This document shows positions 16,040-24,149 of a stretch of DNA of 64,000 nt, piece after piece (positions within the stretch are counted from its first letter, which is position 1; the number at the start of each line of letters is the position of its first letter). The translations under genes and the position numbers were made by a program. Source of the DNA: Amycolatopsis rifamycinica (GTDB taxonomy: Bacteria > Actinomycetota > Actinomycetes > Mycobacteriales > Pseudonocardiaceae); assembly GCF_000695625.1 (NCBI RefSeq), contig NZ_JMQI01000011.1:186001-250000 (forward strand). Reading direction: 5' to 3'. A model generated the notes under the pieces. That model worked only from the letters and a program-made list of their open reading frames with translations. It was not told the origin of the DNA and ran no database searches.

Positions 16040-16513
16040 TTGGGTGGCTACGCCGTTGGGGCGCTCTCGCCTACCGCTATCAGCACGCTCCTGTCCAAGC
16101 TTGGCCGAGCTCGTGCGCAGGGGCAGCTGTCCTGGTCCTCGTTGAAGCCTCACACGCAGCAGGGATTGATCCACGTGCGCACGGCCGTTGAGGACTGCCC
16201 CGATGGGATGCTGCGCGCGTACTTCGTGCTTGCGCGTCCCGATCGCTTCCACGTGCAGTACCTCGTCAACCGGGTTCCAGTCCGGCGACTGGACGTCAAT
16301 GACAACCATAAGGGTCTACCTCCGGACACCACCCACAAGCACACGTACGTGCCCCAGACCGGCGCCGAGGGCGCCTATGTACCGGACGACATCCCGCCGG
16401 TACCGTTGGGACCTACCGTCGCGGCGGGCACATACAGACGCGTGTTCGAGGCGTTCGCTTCGGAGTGCTTCATCGAGTTGCCAGAGGGATACTGGACGGA
16501 GCCAGGGAGGTGA
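16040..16513 (+). CDS. DUF6978-like protein of a two-gene module
   Basis: A TTG start at 16040 lies nine bases after a strong GGGGAGGG, which decides the start. The 157-residue protein is soluble, with a central segment (YFVLARPDRFHVQYLVNR, RRLDVNDNHKG, THKHTYVP) resembling the strand pattern of DUF6978 proteins, which place a conserved Leu-Asp pair before a His-containing HTY/HIY motif. The next gene starts seven bases after its stop and is DUF1828-like. The pairing suggests a functional module, perhaps toxin-antitoxin or defence; this is inference. Confidence 0.6.
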   Translation: MGGYAVGALSPTAISTLLSKLGRARAQGQLSWSSLKPHTQQGLIHVRTAVEDCPDGMLRAYFVLARPDRFHVQYLVNRVPVRRLDVNDNHKGLPPDTTHKHTYVPQTGAEGAYVPDDIPPVPLGPTVAAGTYRRVFEAFASECFIELPEGYWTEPGR

Positions 16514-16519
16514 GCGCGA

Positions 16520-17335
16520 ATGGATGATTCGAAGATCAAAACTAGCGTATTGTCGCAGGTCAACGACTTGCTAGAGATACGCGAGTACGGACACGGGTAC
16601 CTGCTGACGCTCCCCTTGGCGTTCTACGACGATGACTTGATCACTCTTTTCGTGGAACCCTATGAGGGAGGGGTTCGCGTCTCTGATCAAGGTACGACCG
16701 CGATGCGACTGCACATGGCTGATCTCGACTTGGAAACGCCTCGCGTTGTCGAGGCTTGGACTCGGTCGATCGCCAGCCTTGGCGGCCAGGCGCTGACTGC
16801 AGAAGACGGCATGGTGGGCGGCTGGGGCGACGTGTCGAACGTCGGCCAGCTCGTGCTCAACGTGGCTGAGGCCACCCTTCGGGTGGATCAACTCCGTTGG
16901 CTGGCGAACGAGAAGCGGCCGGTCCAGTTTCGGGATCGCGTCGTGCGGACCATTGGTTCTGTTGCTCCGAGGCCCGAGTACGTGACGCCCAACGCACCTC
17001 TTCCCCAGACATCGGGCCGCACCCGCCAGGTCACTGCTGCTGTCGGCCCCGACACGGACAACCGGATCTACGTGCAAGCTATGTCCGCCAGCAGTCGCGA
17101 TCAGGCAGCCGAGCACTGCTACTACGTGTTCAGCCACACGGACGTGCCCCGTGAACGAGTGCTCGCTGTCGCCGCCGGTAGACGAGACAGCTGGCCGGCC
17201 GCAGTGCTAAACGAGCTAGACGACGTGACCGACGTGGCGTTCTACGGCGAGGGAACCGACTTTCAGGACCAGCTCGCAAGCAGAATCGCCCAGCTCCGTG
17301 GGCCAGCTGGGCACAGGCGGGCGCGCAAGGCATGA
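16520..17335 (+). CDS. DUF1828-domain protein, partner of the DUF6978-like gene
   Basis: The ATG at 16520 has GGGAGGTGAG across the previous stop as ribosome site. The 271-residue protein carries an N-terminal DUF1828-like region (about residues 20-60): LPLAFYDDDLITLFVEP followed by GGVRVSDQGTT, the family's characteristic strand then S/T-D-x-G turn. A helical middle and a C-terminal alpha/beta part (QDQLASRIAQL) follow. DUF1828 proteins are common in phages and mobile elements. Function unknown; co-expression with its upstream partner is well supported by the seven-base gap. Confidence 0.65.
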   Translation: MDDSKIKTSVLSQVNDLLEIREYGHGYLLTLPLAFYDDDLITLFVEPYEGGVRVSDQGTTAMRLHMADLDLETPRVVEAWTRSIASLGGQALTAEDGMVGGWGDVSNVGQLVLNVAEATLRVDQLRWLANEKRPVQFRDRVVRTIGSVAPRPEYVTPNAPLPQTSGRTRQVTAAVGPDTDNRIYVQAMSASSRDQAAEHCYYVFSHTDVPRERVLAVAAGRRDSWPAAVLNELDDVTDVAFYGEGTDFQDQLASRIAQLRGPAGHRRARKA

Positions 17336-17499
17336 CGGTGGGGTGCCGCCCTAGTCGCACCTCCGTTGTGAAGTAGAGGCGTAACGCTGCACTCGACTGC
17401 TGGCCGGAGTGGCACACGTCGAACAGGTGTTCTATGGTGCTGGAGTCGGTGCCTGGACGGGGAAGGTCCGGGCACCGACGCAACAGCTCGGAGTGCGCG

Positions 17500-17784
17500 A
17501 TGAACAACCCGCCTGATTTGACGGATGCCACCACCTACGCCGTGGCCAGCCAGCCGAACGCCGTCGACCGCTGGCACGTTCAACCCGACATGACGGTCAT
17601 CTACGAACGTCGACCCGGCGAGTACGAAGAGGCCCGCGTCCTGACCGCTAGCACGCTCCGGGGCAGCCCGTGTGGATCGAGGTGTCACCCGGCGGCAGCC
17701 AGCCCTGAGGAGCCACGGGACGCAGTTCGAGATCTCGGAACTCGCGTCCGGTTGCGGGGGCGAAGTGCACCCCGGTCGGGGTGA
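17500..17784 (+). CDS. Doubtful small ORF, possibly a truncated gene
   Basis: ATG at 17500 has CGGAG nine bases upstream and opens a frame whose first ~50 residues look protein-like (TTYAVASQPNAVDRW, MTVIYERRPGEYEEARV). Beyond about 17660 the frame becomes Arg/Ser-rich and overlaps the well-supported minus-strand gene at 17648-18010, so the 3' part is probably not coding. It may be the N-terminal remnant of a gene cut by rearrangement. Confidence 0.3.
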   Translation: MNNPPDLTDATTYAVASQPNAVDRWHVQPDMTVIYERRPGEYEEARVLTASTLRGSPCGSRCHPAAASPEEPRDAVRDLGTRVRLRGRSAPRSG

Positions 17785-18010
17785 AGTCGACCCCCACCCC
17801 GCTGACTCCCATGCTGACCAGGCATACCGCGACGAGGATGCCCGTCCCGCCGATGACTCGCCAGAACGTCGGCGGGTCCGCGGCGAAGAGCTGCACCGAC
17901 TCGATCAGCCCGGATGTAGGCCGCCTCTCGGGAAGCGGCCGCCTGTCGCTCGCGGGGGACAGATGAGCGCCCTGGGGTGGCTGAGCCGACCTCTGTCGTC
18001 GTAGCCTCAT
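17648..18010 (-). CDS. Small single-pass membrane protein (120 aa)
   Basis: The ATG at 18010 is preceded by a textbook AAGGAG site six bases upstream. The 120-residue protein has a basic Arg/Pro-rich N-terminus, one clear transmembrane helix around residues 53-72 (VIGGTGILVAVCLVSMGVSG), and a short C-terminal domain ending in a Cys-containing HTGCPGAC. Such holin-like or stress-membrane proteins occur in mobile-element cargo, but I do not recognise this one. Confidence 0.6.
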   Translation of the reverse strand: MRLRRQRSAQPPQGAHLSPASDRRPLPERRPTSGLIESVQLFAADPPTFWRVIGGTGILVAVCLVSMGVSGVGVDFTPTGVHFAPATGREFRDLELRPVAPQGWLPPGDTSIHTGCPGAC

Positions 18011-18783
18011 GAGGTACTCCTTCTTAGGGGTGCATCGTCAGAAGAAGCAGGTCAGGTCCTGTTTCGGGTCCTGGACGGGCGACGGATTGGTACTCCGGCG
18101 CCCGCGGGCGGCCCCTACGTGGGGTCGCCCGACCTGCGTCTTCCTCATCGACACTAGGGTCGCCCCGGCGGCCAGGGGAGCCCCGCGCGACAACCGCGCG
18201 ACAACCGGTGGTTACGCGGCGATGAATGCGCGGGAAGCCCTACGGCGGGGCCGATCGGGTTCACTATCCGCGCTGGTGGCGGCGCAATTTCGAGGTCCTG
18301 TCCAAATCGCATGCAGAACTACCTCAGCGGGGACCCCGTGAGCTTGGCAAGACCAAGGGATGGAGGCCGCGGTACGAGGCGGCATGCCTCGGCAGGGCAG
18401 TCCGACTCTCGAATCCGGCGATTCACCCTACTTTGCGCCGAGCGGGCGAGCGGTCGCCGCTCGCGAGGCGGACATGCGGAGCGCCGCGAGCCGACGTCAC
18501 GCAGCGTTGCGCTCCCGAAGGGCGAGCTTGGGGACTCTTGCCGGGCCGGACGGTCTCAACGCAGGTCTCAACCGCCACCGTTCGCTGCGGTACGTAGGAA
18601 ACGCCAGAACGTGCTGAACTGCGACGATGAGACTTGCGGACGACAGTGAACTGACAACCCAAGACCTGAAAAGCGGACGGTTGACAGGCCGACCTAGCTC
18701 AGCTGGCAGTAACGACTAGCCTACGCAACCCGACCTTCGTTACGACTTGGGATGAGGTCGGTCCTCATGCTGGGAGGCTGGTT
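18011..18783. other. 773-bp stretch without a supported gene
   Basis: Several overlapping plus-strand frames are open here but none has a ribosome site or protein-like composition throughout. The only coding-like piece is near 18230-18310 (GADRVHYPRWWRRNFEVL), possibly a decayed gene. At 18688-18709 a short run (CCTAGCTCAGCTGGCAG) imitates a tRNA D-arm but no cloverleaf follows. The last 80 bases carry the promoter region and the GGGAGG site of the STAND gene. Confidence 0.4.
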
Positions 18784-21204
18784 GTGGCTGTGCGACGTTG
18801 GGTGCCGTCACCAGTACCTCTGGCGATGCTGGGTGTGGCGGTCGCGCTGGCAGGCAACCTGGCCACCGGCCTGGTCGAAGTAAAGCAGCCGTGGTGGCCT
18901 CCAGCCGTGTTCGCCGCGCTGGGGTTGCTGGTCGCGGGTGTGCTGGTGCTGGAGACGGTGCGGCATCGGGCCGAGCGGCTCCAGACGCAGCTGGGGCCGG
19001 TCGAGGTGCAGTCCCGGGTGTTCGGGGCTCTCCCACGGCAGGCGTGGCAGTGGCAGCCGCGGCCGCAGGAGGAAAAGGCGGTGCGGGAGGCGCTGGGACG
19101 GCGGGGCAAGACGGCGTTGGTGGCGTTGCCGGGTGCGCGGGGCGCAGGCAAGTCGCAGCTGGCTGCCGGCTACGCCCGGTCGTGCCTCGATCAGGGCTAT
19201 GACCTGGTGGCGTGGATCAATGCGGAGTCCGGGCCAGTGCCCGAGCTGGCGGCGCTGGCAGCCCATCTCGGGCTTCCGGGAGTGGCGGAGATGCCGCCGG
19301 AGCAGGCGGCGGCCGCGGTGTGCCGGTGGCTCGCGCGGGAAGGCCGGGCCCGGCGGCTGCTGGTGTTCGACAACGTCGACGACCCGGACGTCCTGCACGG
19401 CTACGTCCCGTCGGCGGGGTCAACAAAGGTCTTGATTACCACCAACCGGCGGGAATTCATGACGATGGCCGGGATCGCTGTAGTCGAGGTCGGCATGTTC
19501 ACACCGGCCGAAGGAACGGAGTTCCTGGCCCGGGCGACCGGCCTGGACTCGGCCGGTGATGGGGCACGGTTGGGTGAGCAGCTGGGCTGGCTGCCGCTGG
19601 GGTTGGCTCAGGCTGCCGCATTCATCAGCCGGACCGGGATCTCCTATGCCGAGTATGCGCGGCTGCTGCAGCGTCAGGACTTGGATGAGACGTTGCGTCA
19701 GCAGGCCGGCGCCGACCACCCTGGGGTGCTGAAGGCAACCCAGCTCAGCTTGGCAGGACTGGACGAGGCGGACAGTAGCGGGGACGCGGCCCGGTTGCTG
19801 CGAGTGCTATCGCTGCTGTCGCCGGACGGGGTGAGCCGTGACCTGCTGGTGCAGGCCGAGCCGCAGCTCGGTTTGCACAGCGGAGTGTGGCCTGCGGTCA
19901 GCACGTTGGCGGCGGCGTCGCTGGTCACGCTCGGCGGTATCGCCCAGGCGGCCGCCTACGGTGAGGACCGTCGGGTCGTCGCGGTGCACCGGCTCACTGC
20001 GTTGGTGGTCCGTCACGAAGCCAGCCGACCGCCCGGTGATGATCAGGCAGCCGCCGTGGACACCGCGGCCCGCCTGCTGGACGCGCTCACCGACCGGTTC
20101 CCCCGCGCCCAGGTCGCGCTGCGCCGTGATGAGCTGGACGAACTCGCCGCCCACCTCGACGCCGTACTCAGCCATACCGACGAGCCGTCGCCGTTGCTGC
20201 TCGTTCAGGCCGATTGGATCGCCGGGCTGCTGGAGGAAGCCGGCGATCTGACCCGTGCGCTGCCCCTGTTCGAGCAGACCCTCGCCGGCCGTGAGCGGGT
20301 GTTGGGCGCCGAGCACCCAGATACCTTGACCTCGCGGAACAACCTCGCCGGCGCCTACATGTCGGCCGGACGCCTGGACGAGGCCATCGCCCTGCACGAG
20401 CAGAACCTCGCCGACTACGAGCGGGTGTCGGAGGCCGAGCACCCAGACACCCTGACCTCGCGAAACAACCTCGCCGCCGCCTACAAGTCGGCGGGACGCC
20501 TGGACGAGGCCATCGCCCTGCACCAGCGGACCCTCGCCGTAAGCGAGCGGGTGTTGGGCGCCGAGCACCCGGACACCCTGACCTCGCGAAACAACCTCGC
20601 CGACACCTACTGGTCCGCGGGACGCCTGGACGAGGCCATCGCCCTGCACGAGCAGAACCTCGCCGACTACAAACGGGTGTTGGGAACCGAACACCCAGAC
20701 ACCCTGATCTCGCGGAACAACCTCGCCGGCGCCTACATGTCGGCGGGACGCCTGGACGAGGCCATCGCCCTGCTCAAGCAGAACCTCGCCGACCGCGAGC
20801 GGGTGTTGGGCGCCGAGCACCCGGACACCCTCGCCTCGCGGAACAACCTCGCCGGCGCCTACGAGTCGGCGGGACGCCTGGACGAGGCCATCGCCCTGCT
20901 CAAGCAGAACCTCGCCGACTACAAACGGGTGTTGGGAACCGAACACCCAGACACCCTGATCTCGCGGAACAACCTCGCCGACACCTACAAGTCGGCGGGA
21001 CGCCTGGACGAGGCCATCGCCCTGCACGAGCAGAACCTCGCCGACTACAAACGGGTGTTGGGAACCGAACACCCAGACACCCTGACCTCGCGGAACAACC
21101 TCGCCGCCGCCTACAAGTCGGCGGGACGCCTGGACGAGGCCATCGCCCTGCACGAGCAGAACCTTCCCGGTCCGGGGCCGTCCCAGATGTCTCACCGACG
21201 CTGA
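18784..21204 (+). CDS. STAND-type NTPase with two N-terminal membrane helices and seven TPR repeats
   Basis: GTG at 18784 follows GGGAGG. The 806-residue protein has two transmembrane helices (about residues 12-30 and 38-56), then an NTPase domain with Walker A GARGAGKS at 117-124 and Walker B LLVFDNVDD at 191-199, a sensor-like VLITTNRR, and an all-helical linker with WLPLGLAQAAAF, a GxP-like STAND element. From about residue 495 come seven 42-residue kinesin-light-chain-type TPRs (consensus VLGAEHPDTLTSRNNLA). STAND proteins oligomerise on sensing a ligand; bacterial ones include Avs-like immune sensors and regulators. The membrane anchor implies signalling at or into the membrane. No effector domain is seen, so the output is unknown. 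Confidence 0.8.
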   Translation: MAVRRWVPSPVPLAMLGVAVALAGNLATGLVEVKQPWWPPAVFAALGLLVAGVLVLETVRHRAERLQTQLGPVEVQSRVFGALPRQAWQWQPRPQEEKAVREALGRRGKTALVALPGARGAGKSQLAAGYARSCLDQGYDLVAWINAESGPVPELAALAAHLGLPGVAEMPPEQAAAAVCRWLAREGRARRLLVFDNVDDPDVLHGYVPSAGSTKVLITTNRREFMTMAGIAVVEVGMFTPAEGTEFLARATGLDSAGDGARLGEQLGWLPLGLAQAAAFISRTGISYAEYARLLQRQDLDETLRQQAGADHPGVLKATQLSLAGLDEADSSGDAARLLRVLSLLSPDGVSRDLLVQAEPQLGLHSGVWPAVSTLAAASLVTLGGIAQAAAYGEDRRVVAVHRLTALVVRHEASRPPGDDQAAAVDTAARLLDALTDRFPRAQVALRRDELDELAAHLDAVLSHTDEPSPLLLVQADWIAGLLEEAGDLTRALPLFEQTLAGRERVLGAEHPDTLTSRNNLAGAYMSAGRLDEAIALHEQNLADYERVSEAEHPDTLTSRNNLAAAYKSAGRLDEAIALHQRTLAVSERVLGAEHPDTLTSRNNLADTYWSAGRLDEAIALHEQNLADYKRVLGTEHPDTLISRNNLAGAYMSAGRLDEAIALLKQNLADRERVLGAEHPDTLASRNNLAGAYESAGRLDEAIALLKQNLADYKRVLGTEHPDTLISRNNLADTYKSAGRLDEAIALHEQNLADYKRVLGTEHPDTLTSRNNLAAAYKSAGRLDEAIALHEQNLPGPGPSQMSHRR
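20266..21147 (+). repeat. Seven near-identical 126-bp tandem repeats inside the STAND gene
   Basis: The anchor GACGAGGCCATCGCC recurs at 20377 and then every 126 bp to 21133, giving seven units, each encoding one 42-residue TPR. DNA identity between units is very high, including synonymous sites, and units 4 to 7 share long identical blocks (TACAAACGGGTGTTGGGAAC). This indicates recent expansion or gene conversion, and copy number is likely to vary between strains. The last unit runs directly into an unrelated short tail. Confidence 0.9.
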
Positions 21205-21582
21205 GACGAGCAGTCAGCGAGGATGCTTCACCAGTCTTCTACGTTGCCCCATGGCGGTGGGGCATCTTTGCCGGAGCGGGCGTTCGGGTTCGCCGTCGCC
21301 GCCGGGGTGCGGCTGGGCTGGTGGCAGAGTCGCCCGGCGCACGTACTCGCCACAGAAGGGGTCAGCCTGGCGCTGCTGTGACGTCCACCATGGTGCTCGC
21401 ACCCGCACGCGGCTCAGGCGCCCGAAGCAACCCAAGGCTACTTTCAAGATCCGTTCAAACGCGTCCAGCGGAAGCCCAGCGCGCGGCATGTTCCCAATGC
21501 GTTCCCGAATGACATGGAGCCGCCTAGCATTTACCAGCCTTTGCCCAGGTCGGTGCACCTTTCTCGGCGCGACGCCGTCTGG
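21205..21582. other. Non-coding stretch between the STAND gene and att copy 1
   Basis: These 378 bases hold no supported gene. The long minus-strand frame over it (21214-21627) is antisense to the tRNA-derived att sequence and has no coding character. It includes moderately A/T-rich bases (21480-21545) next to the att site, where integrase arm sites would be expected, but no clear repeats were found. Confidence 0.4.
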
Positions 21583-21627
21583 CCCTCCGGAGGCAGGTGT
21601 CGCAGGTTCGAATCCTGCCGAGGGCAC
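21583..21627 (+). repeat. att site copy 1: 45-bp tRNA 3' end
   Basis: This 45-bp sequence is identical to 26283-26327. It contains an anticodon-loop-like CTCCGGA, the 3' anticodon stem GGCAG, a 5-base variable loop, a T-arm (GCAGG TTCGAAT CCTGC) and the acceptor 3' strand CGAGGGC plus AC. It therefore corresponds to the 3' part of a tRNA, probably tRNA-Arg with anticodon CCG. No 5' half precedes it, so it is an attachment-site copy, not a gene. It marks the junction of the AICE and the next island. Confidence 0.85.
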
Positions 21628-21755
21628 CCCTTTTGAATAACGGCCAGACGGCCCCTACCAGCGAGAACGCCGTAGAGGCCGATTCGCGACTTACCCGGCC
21701 AACCATGGCGGGCCACGGCCGAATCCGGGCGTCTGTGTGCGATGCGTGTGCGCGC

Positions 21756-22115
21756 TCACCGCGGCGGCGTGCCCAGCACGCGCTCGATCTGCCGCTTGGC
21801 TGCCTCCTCCCCGCCGTCGAGGAAGCTGGCGTAGACCTCCAGCAGCACAGCGACCGACTGACCGGCCCACTGCGCGACCGTCGCGGCTGGCACCCCGGCA
21901 GCCAACCAGGTGCTCACCGCGGCGTGGCGGAGGTCGTACGGCCGGCGTGCCAGCGGACCCCGCGCTACTTCGACCGTGAACGTCGCCTCACGGGCCGCAC
22001 GGAACACCTTGGTGTAGGTGACCTTCGAGACGGTCCCCCGCGCTCACCGACGAACAGGCGGCCATCCGGGCCGTAGCCGAACCGCTCGACGTGGCGCCAC
22101 AGGATGGCGGTCAGC
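21756..22115 (-). pseudogene. Tyrosine integrase remnant, 5'-truncated and frameshifted
   Basis: The minus strand encodes the C-terminal third of an AICE-type tyrosine recombinase in two frames. The upstream piece (ILWRHVERFGYGPDGRLFVGERG, read in parts) lies in one frame, and after a single-base shift in the G-run near 22045 the rest continues: KVTYTKVFRAAREATF, RRPYDLRHAAVST, VAQWAGQSV, LLEVYASFLDG. The catalytic Arg and first His (LRH) and Tyr (VYA) are present, but the usual His of WAGHS is Gln. The N-terminal two thirds are missing. It lies 128 bp from att copy 1, as expected of an integrase gene, so it is the decayed integrase of the small island. Confidence 0.8.
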
Positions 22116-22211
22116 ACCAAGCCTACCGTGACCAACTCCGACGTGTGAATGCGCGAGCAAGGGAGAGGAATCCGCCCGAAGGCGCGCACTGCAGGCTACA
22201 GTGCCGGACTC

Positions 22212-23816
22212 ATGAGCACTGATATCACGATCACACTTCCGGATGGCACGCTACTGGAAGGCTCGGAGCCGATCGTCATAGTTGGCCCCAACGGGAGCGG
22301 CAAGACGCGGCAGTCGCGAAGCATTTTCACCGGACTACCCATGGAGTTCGTGAACGCTTTGCGAAACACACGCGTTGCCCCCGAACTGCCAATCATGGGT
22401 TTTGACAGTGCCCGAAGTCAATTTTTCCAACAGAAGAACCAGGCGCGCAACAATTTTTGGGACTTGACTTCCGAATTCGACTTTATGTTGTCACAACTCG
22501 TGGCTCAAAGTTCAATGGCGGCAATGGCATTCACGTCGCGCTACAGAGAAAATCCCGAATCGGCGGGCAGCCCTCCGGAGACGCCCTTGGAGAAGGTCCA
22601 GGATCTCTGGGCAAGAATATATCCTGGCCGCAAACTGGAGTGGCGAGAGTGGAAGCCATTCGTATCAAGTGTCACACAGAGCACCGATCCGGTAGAGTAC
22701 AGCGCCTACCATATGAGCGACGGGGAAAAGGCAGCACTATATCTCGCTTCACGCGTCTTTTTAGCCGACCCCGGCGTGATCGTTGTCGACGAGCCAGAAA
22801 CACATTTTCATTCGCTTCTAGCGGTACGAATCTGGAACGAACTTGAAGACGCCCGACGGGATATAAGATTCGTATACGTTACTCACGATTTGACTTTTGC
22901 ACTATCGCGAAGGTCCGCACGTTACGTAATTGCCAACCCTACCAACGGTCTTCGAGCCATCGACCTTGACGACAACTTGCCCGACGACGTGGCCGCAGCA
23001 CTCCTAGGTTCCGCCTCCCTATCCTTCTACGCGTCCAGGATATTCTTTTGCGAAGGCGGAGAGAGCAGCTTCGATAGCCGTGTATATAAGGCGTGGTTCA
23101 ACGGCTTGGACACCGTCGTAAAGCCAGTTGGAAGCAGTCAGATGGTACTGCGGTGCGTAGATGCACTTAGAACGTCGGGCGTAGCTCAAGCCCTCGAATC
23201 AAATGGAATTATCGACTCCGATTATCACCCAGATAATTTCAAAACAAGTCTGCCGGCCGGCGTCCATGTGCTAGCAGTCCACGAGATTGAGAGCCTCTTC
23301 TGTCTGAGCGGAGTTCTGCGCACAGTATGCGACCACCTAAGACGGAATTTCGACGAACCGAACTACCTTAATCAACTCCGGGCGAGCGTTTCGGAAAGTC
23401 AGCGCCATCAGCTAATTATCCAGCGCTGGAAAGCTCAGCTTGAACCCAGGCTCGCAGGGATCGTGAGCGACGTAAGCAAGCGGAATATGTCGATTGACAA
23501 ACTTGCGTCCGAGGTGCCCAGCATCTTCGATGAAGCAAATTGGAGTTTTTCGCCAAAAGAAATCCTTGAGAGCGAGAAGGAGTTCGTTGAATCCGCCCTC
23601 GTCACTGGCACGATTGAACAAGTCTTATTGGTCGTCCCCGGAAAGCAATTGTTGCCGATTGCCGCGCGAGAAGCAGGCATGAATGTTGCTGCTTATACAG
23701 ATCTAATAATCAACTCTCTTGATGTTAAATCGATCAACCTCACCACCTTTTCCGAAGAGCTAGTCAAAGCCCTTGGCTCTTTCCTGCCACAGCGGAGAGT
23801 GAATCAAAATAGTTGA
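22212..23816 (+). CDS. Single-chain AAA ATPase-TOPRIM (DUF4435-like) protein, PARIS/OLD-like defence candidate
   Basis: The 534-residue protein has an ABC-type ATPase half: Walker A GPNGSGKT (25-32), signature-like MSDGEK (about 168-173), Walker B VIVVDEPE with D193/E194, and the switch THD with H225. The second half matches a DUF4435/TOPRIM nuclease: E281 in FFCEGGESS, D335-x-D337 in IIDSDYHPD and E358/E360 in VHEIESLF. In PARIS systems an AAA ATPase (AriA) and a DUF4435 nuclease (AriB) act together, sometimes fused; OLD nucleases have the same order. GC is clearly lower than its surroundings, a sign of transfer. The ATG at 22212 is used; the ribosome site is weak. Confidence 0.75.
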   Translation: MSTDITITLPDGTLLEGSEPIVIVGPNGSGKTRQSRSIFTGLPMEFVNALRNTRVAPELPIMGFDSARSQFFQQKNQARNNFWDLTSEFDFMLSQLVAQSSMAAMAFTSRYRENPESAGSPPETPLEKVQDLWARIYPGRKLEWREWKPFVSSVTQSTDPVEYSAYHMSDGEKAALYLASRVFLADPGVIVVDEPETHFHSLLAVRIWNELEDARRDIRFVYVTHDLTFALSRRSARYVIANPTNGLRAIDLDDNLPDDVAAALLGSASLSFYASRIFFCEGGESSFDSRVYKAWFNGLDTVVKPVGSSQMVLRCVDALRTSGVAQALESNGIIDSDYHPDNFKTSLPAGVHVLAVHEIESLFCLSGVLRTVCDHLRRNFDEPNYLNQLRASVSESQRHQLIIQRWKAQLEPRLAGIVSDVSKRNMSIDKLASEVPSIFDEANWSFSPKEILESEKEFVESALVTGTIEQVLLVVPGKQLLPIAAREAGMNVAAYTDLIINSLDVKSINLTTFSEELVKALGSFLPQRRVNQNS

Positions 23817-24149
23817 CCTCAGCGTCGAGGCAGCACAACGCCGCAGCGAGCACGACTCGCAGTGATCGGCCTCCACGCAGCGCGGGCCAGAACCCGGCTC
23901 AGAGGAGGGCAGGCGACTAAGCAGCGGGAAGCGCAAACGGAACGACTCGCAGAGCGGGGCCAACAGGCCGTGACGATGACGGCACTAGCTGAGATCGTCG
24001 AACATGGCCTCACGGCACTCCTGCTGCACGGCTGGTAACCAACCATATCGCGGGGGCACGCGCACGCCGCAAGATCTTGCACTCCGAGAGCGCCGCTCGC
24101 GGCCTTTTGTGGCAGGACTGACACAAAAGGCGGTAACTCGCTATCCCAT
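23817..24149. other. Convergent intergenic stretch
   Basis: These 333 bases separate two converging genes. No supported reading frame is seen. A short imperfect repeat TTTTGTG-N15-CACAAAA (around 24108-24129) could serve as part of a bidirectional terminator. Confidence 0.35.

Noticed and set aside
17500..17784. Complete gene for the ORF beginning MNNPPDLTD
   Set aside because: Its 3' half overlaps a minus-strand gene with a much better ribosome site and loses protein-like composition; kept only as a doubtful truncated ORF.
18009..18649. Plus-strand frames in the 0.77-kb gap before the STAND gene
   Set aside because: Overlapping frames in three phases, none with a ribosome site or recognisable motif.
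18688..18709. tRNA-like D-arm sequence
   Set aside because: No anticodon arm, T-arm or matching acceptor strand follows, so it is not a tRNA gene; at most a fragment.
19807..21195. Long minus-strand frame opposite the STAND gene with repeated GLVQASRRLVG
   Set aside because: It mirrors the 126-bp TPR repeats on the opposite strand; the plus frame has motifs and a ribosome site.
21214..21716. Several minus-strand frames over att copy 1 with peptides such as LGRIRTCDTCLRR and FEPATPASGG
   Set aside because: These are well-known false translations of sequence antisense to a tRNA; the same peptide appears antisense to att copy 2 (26251-26491).
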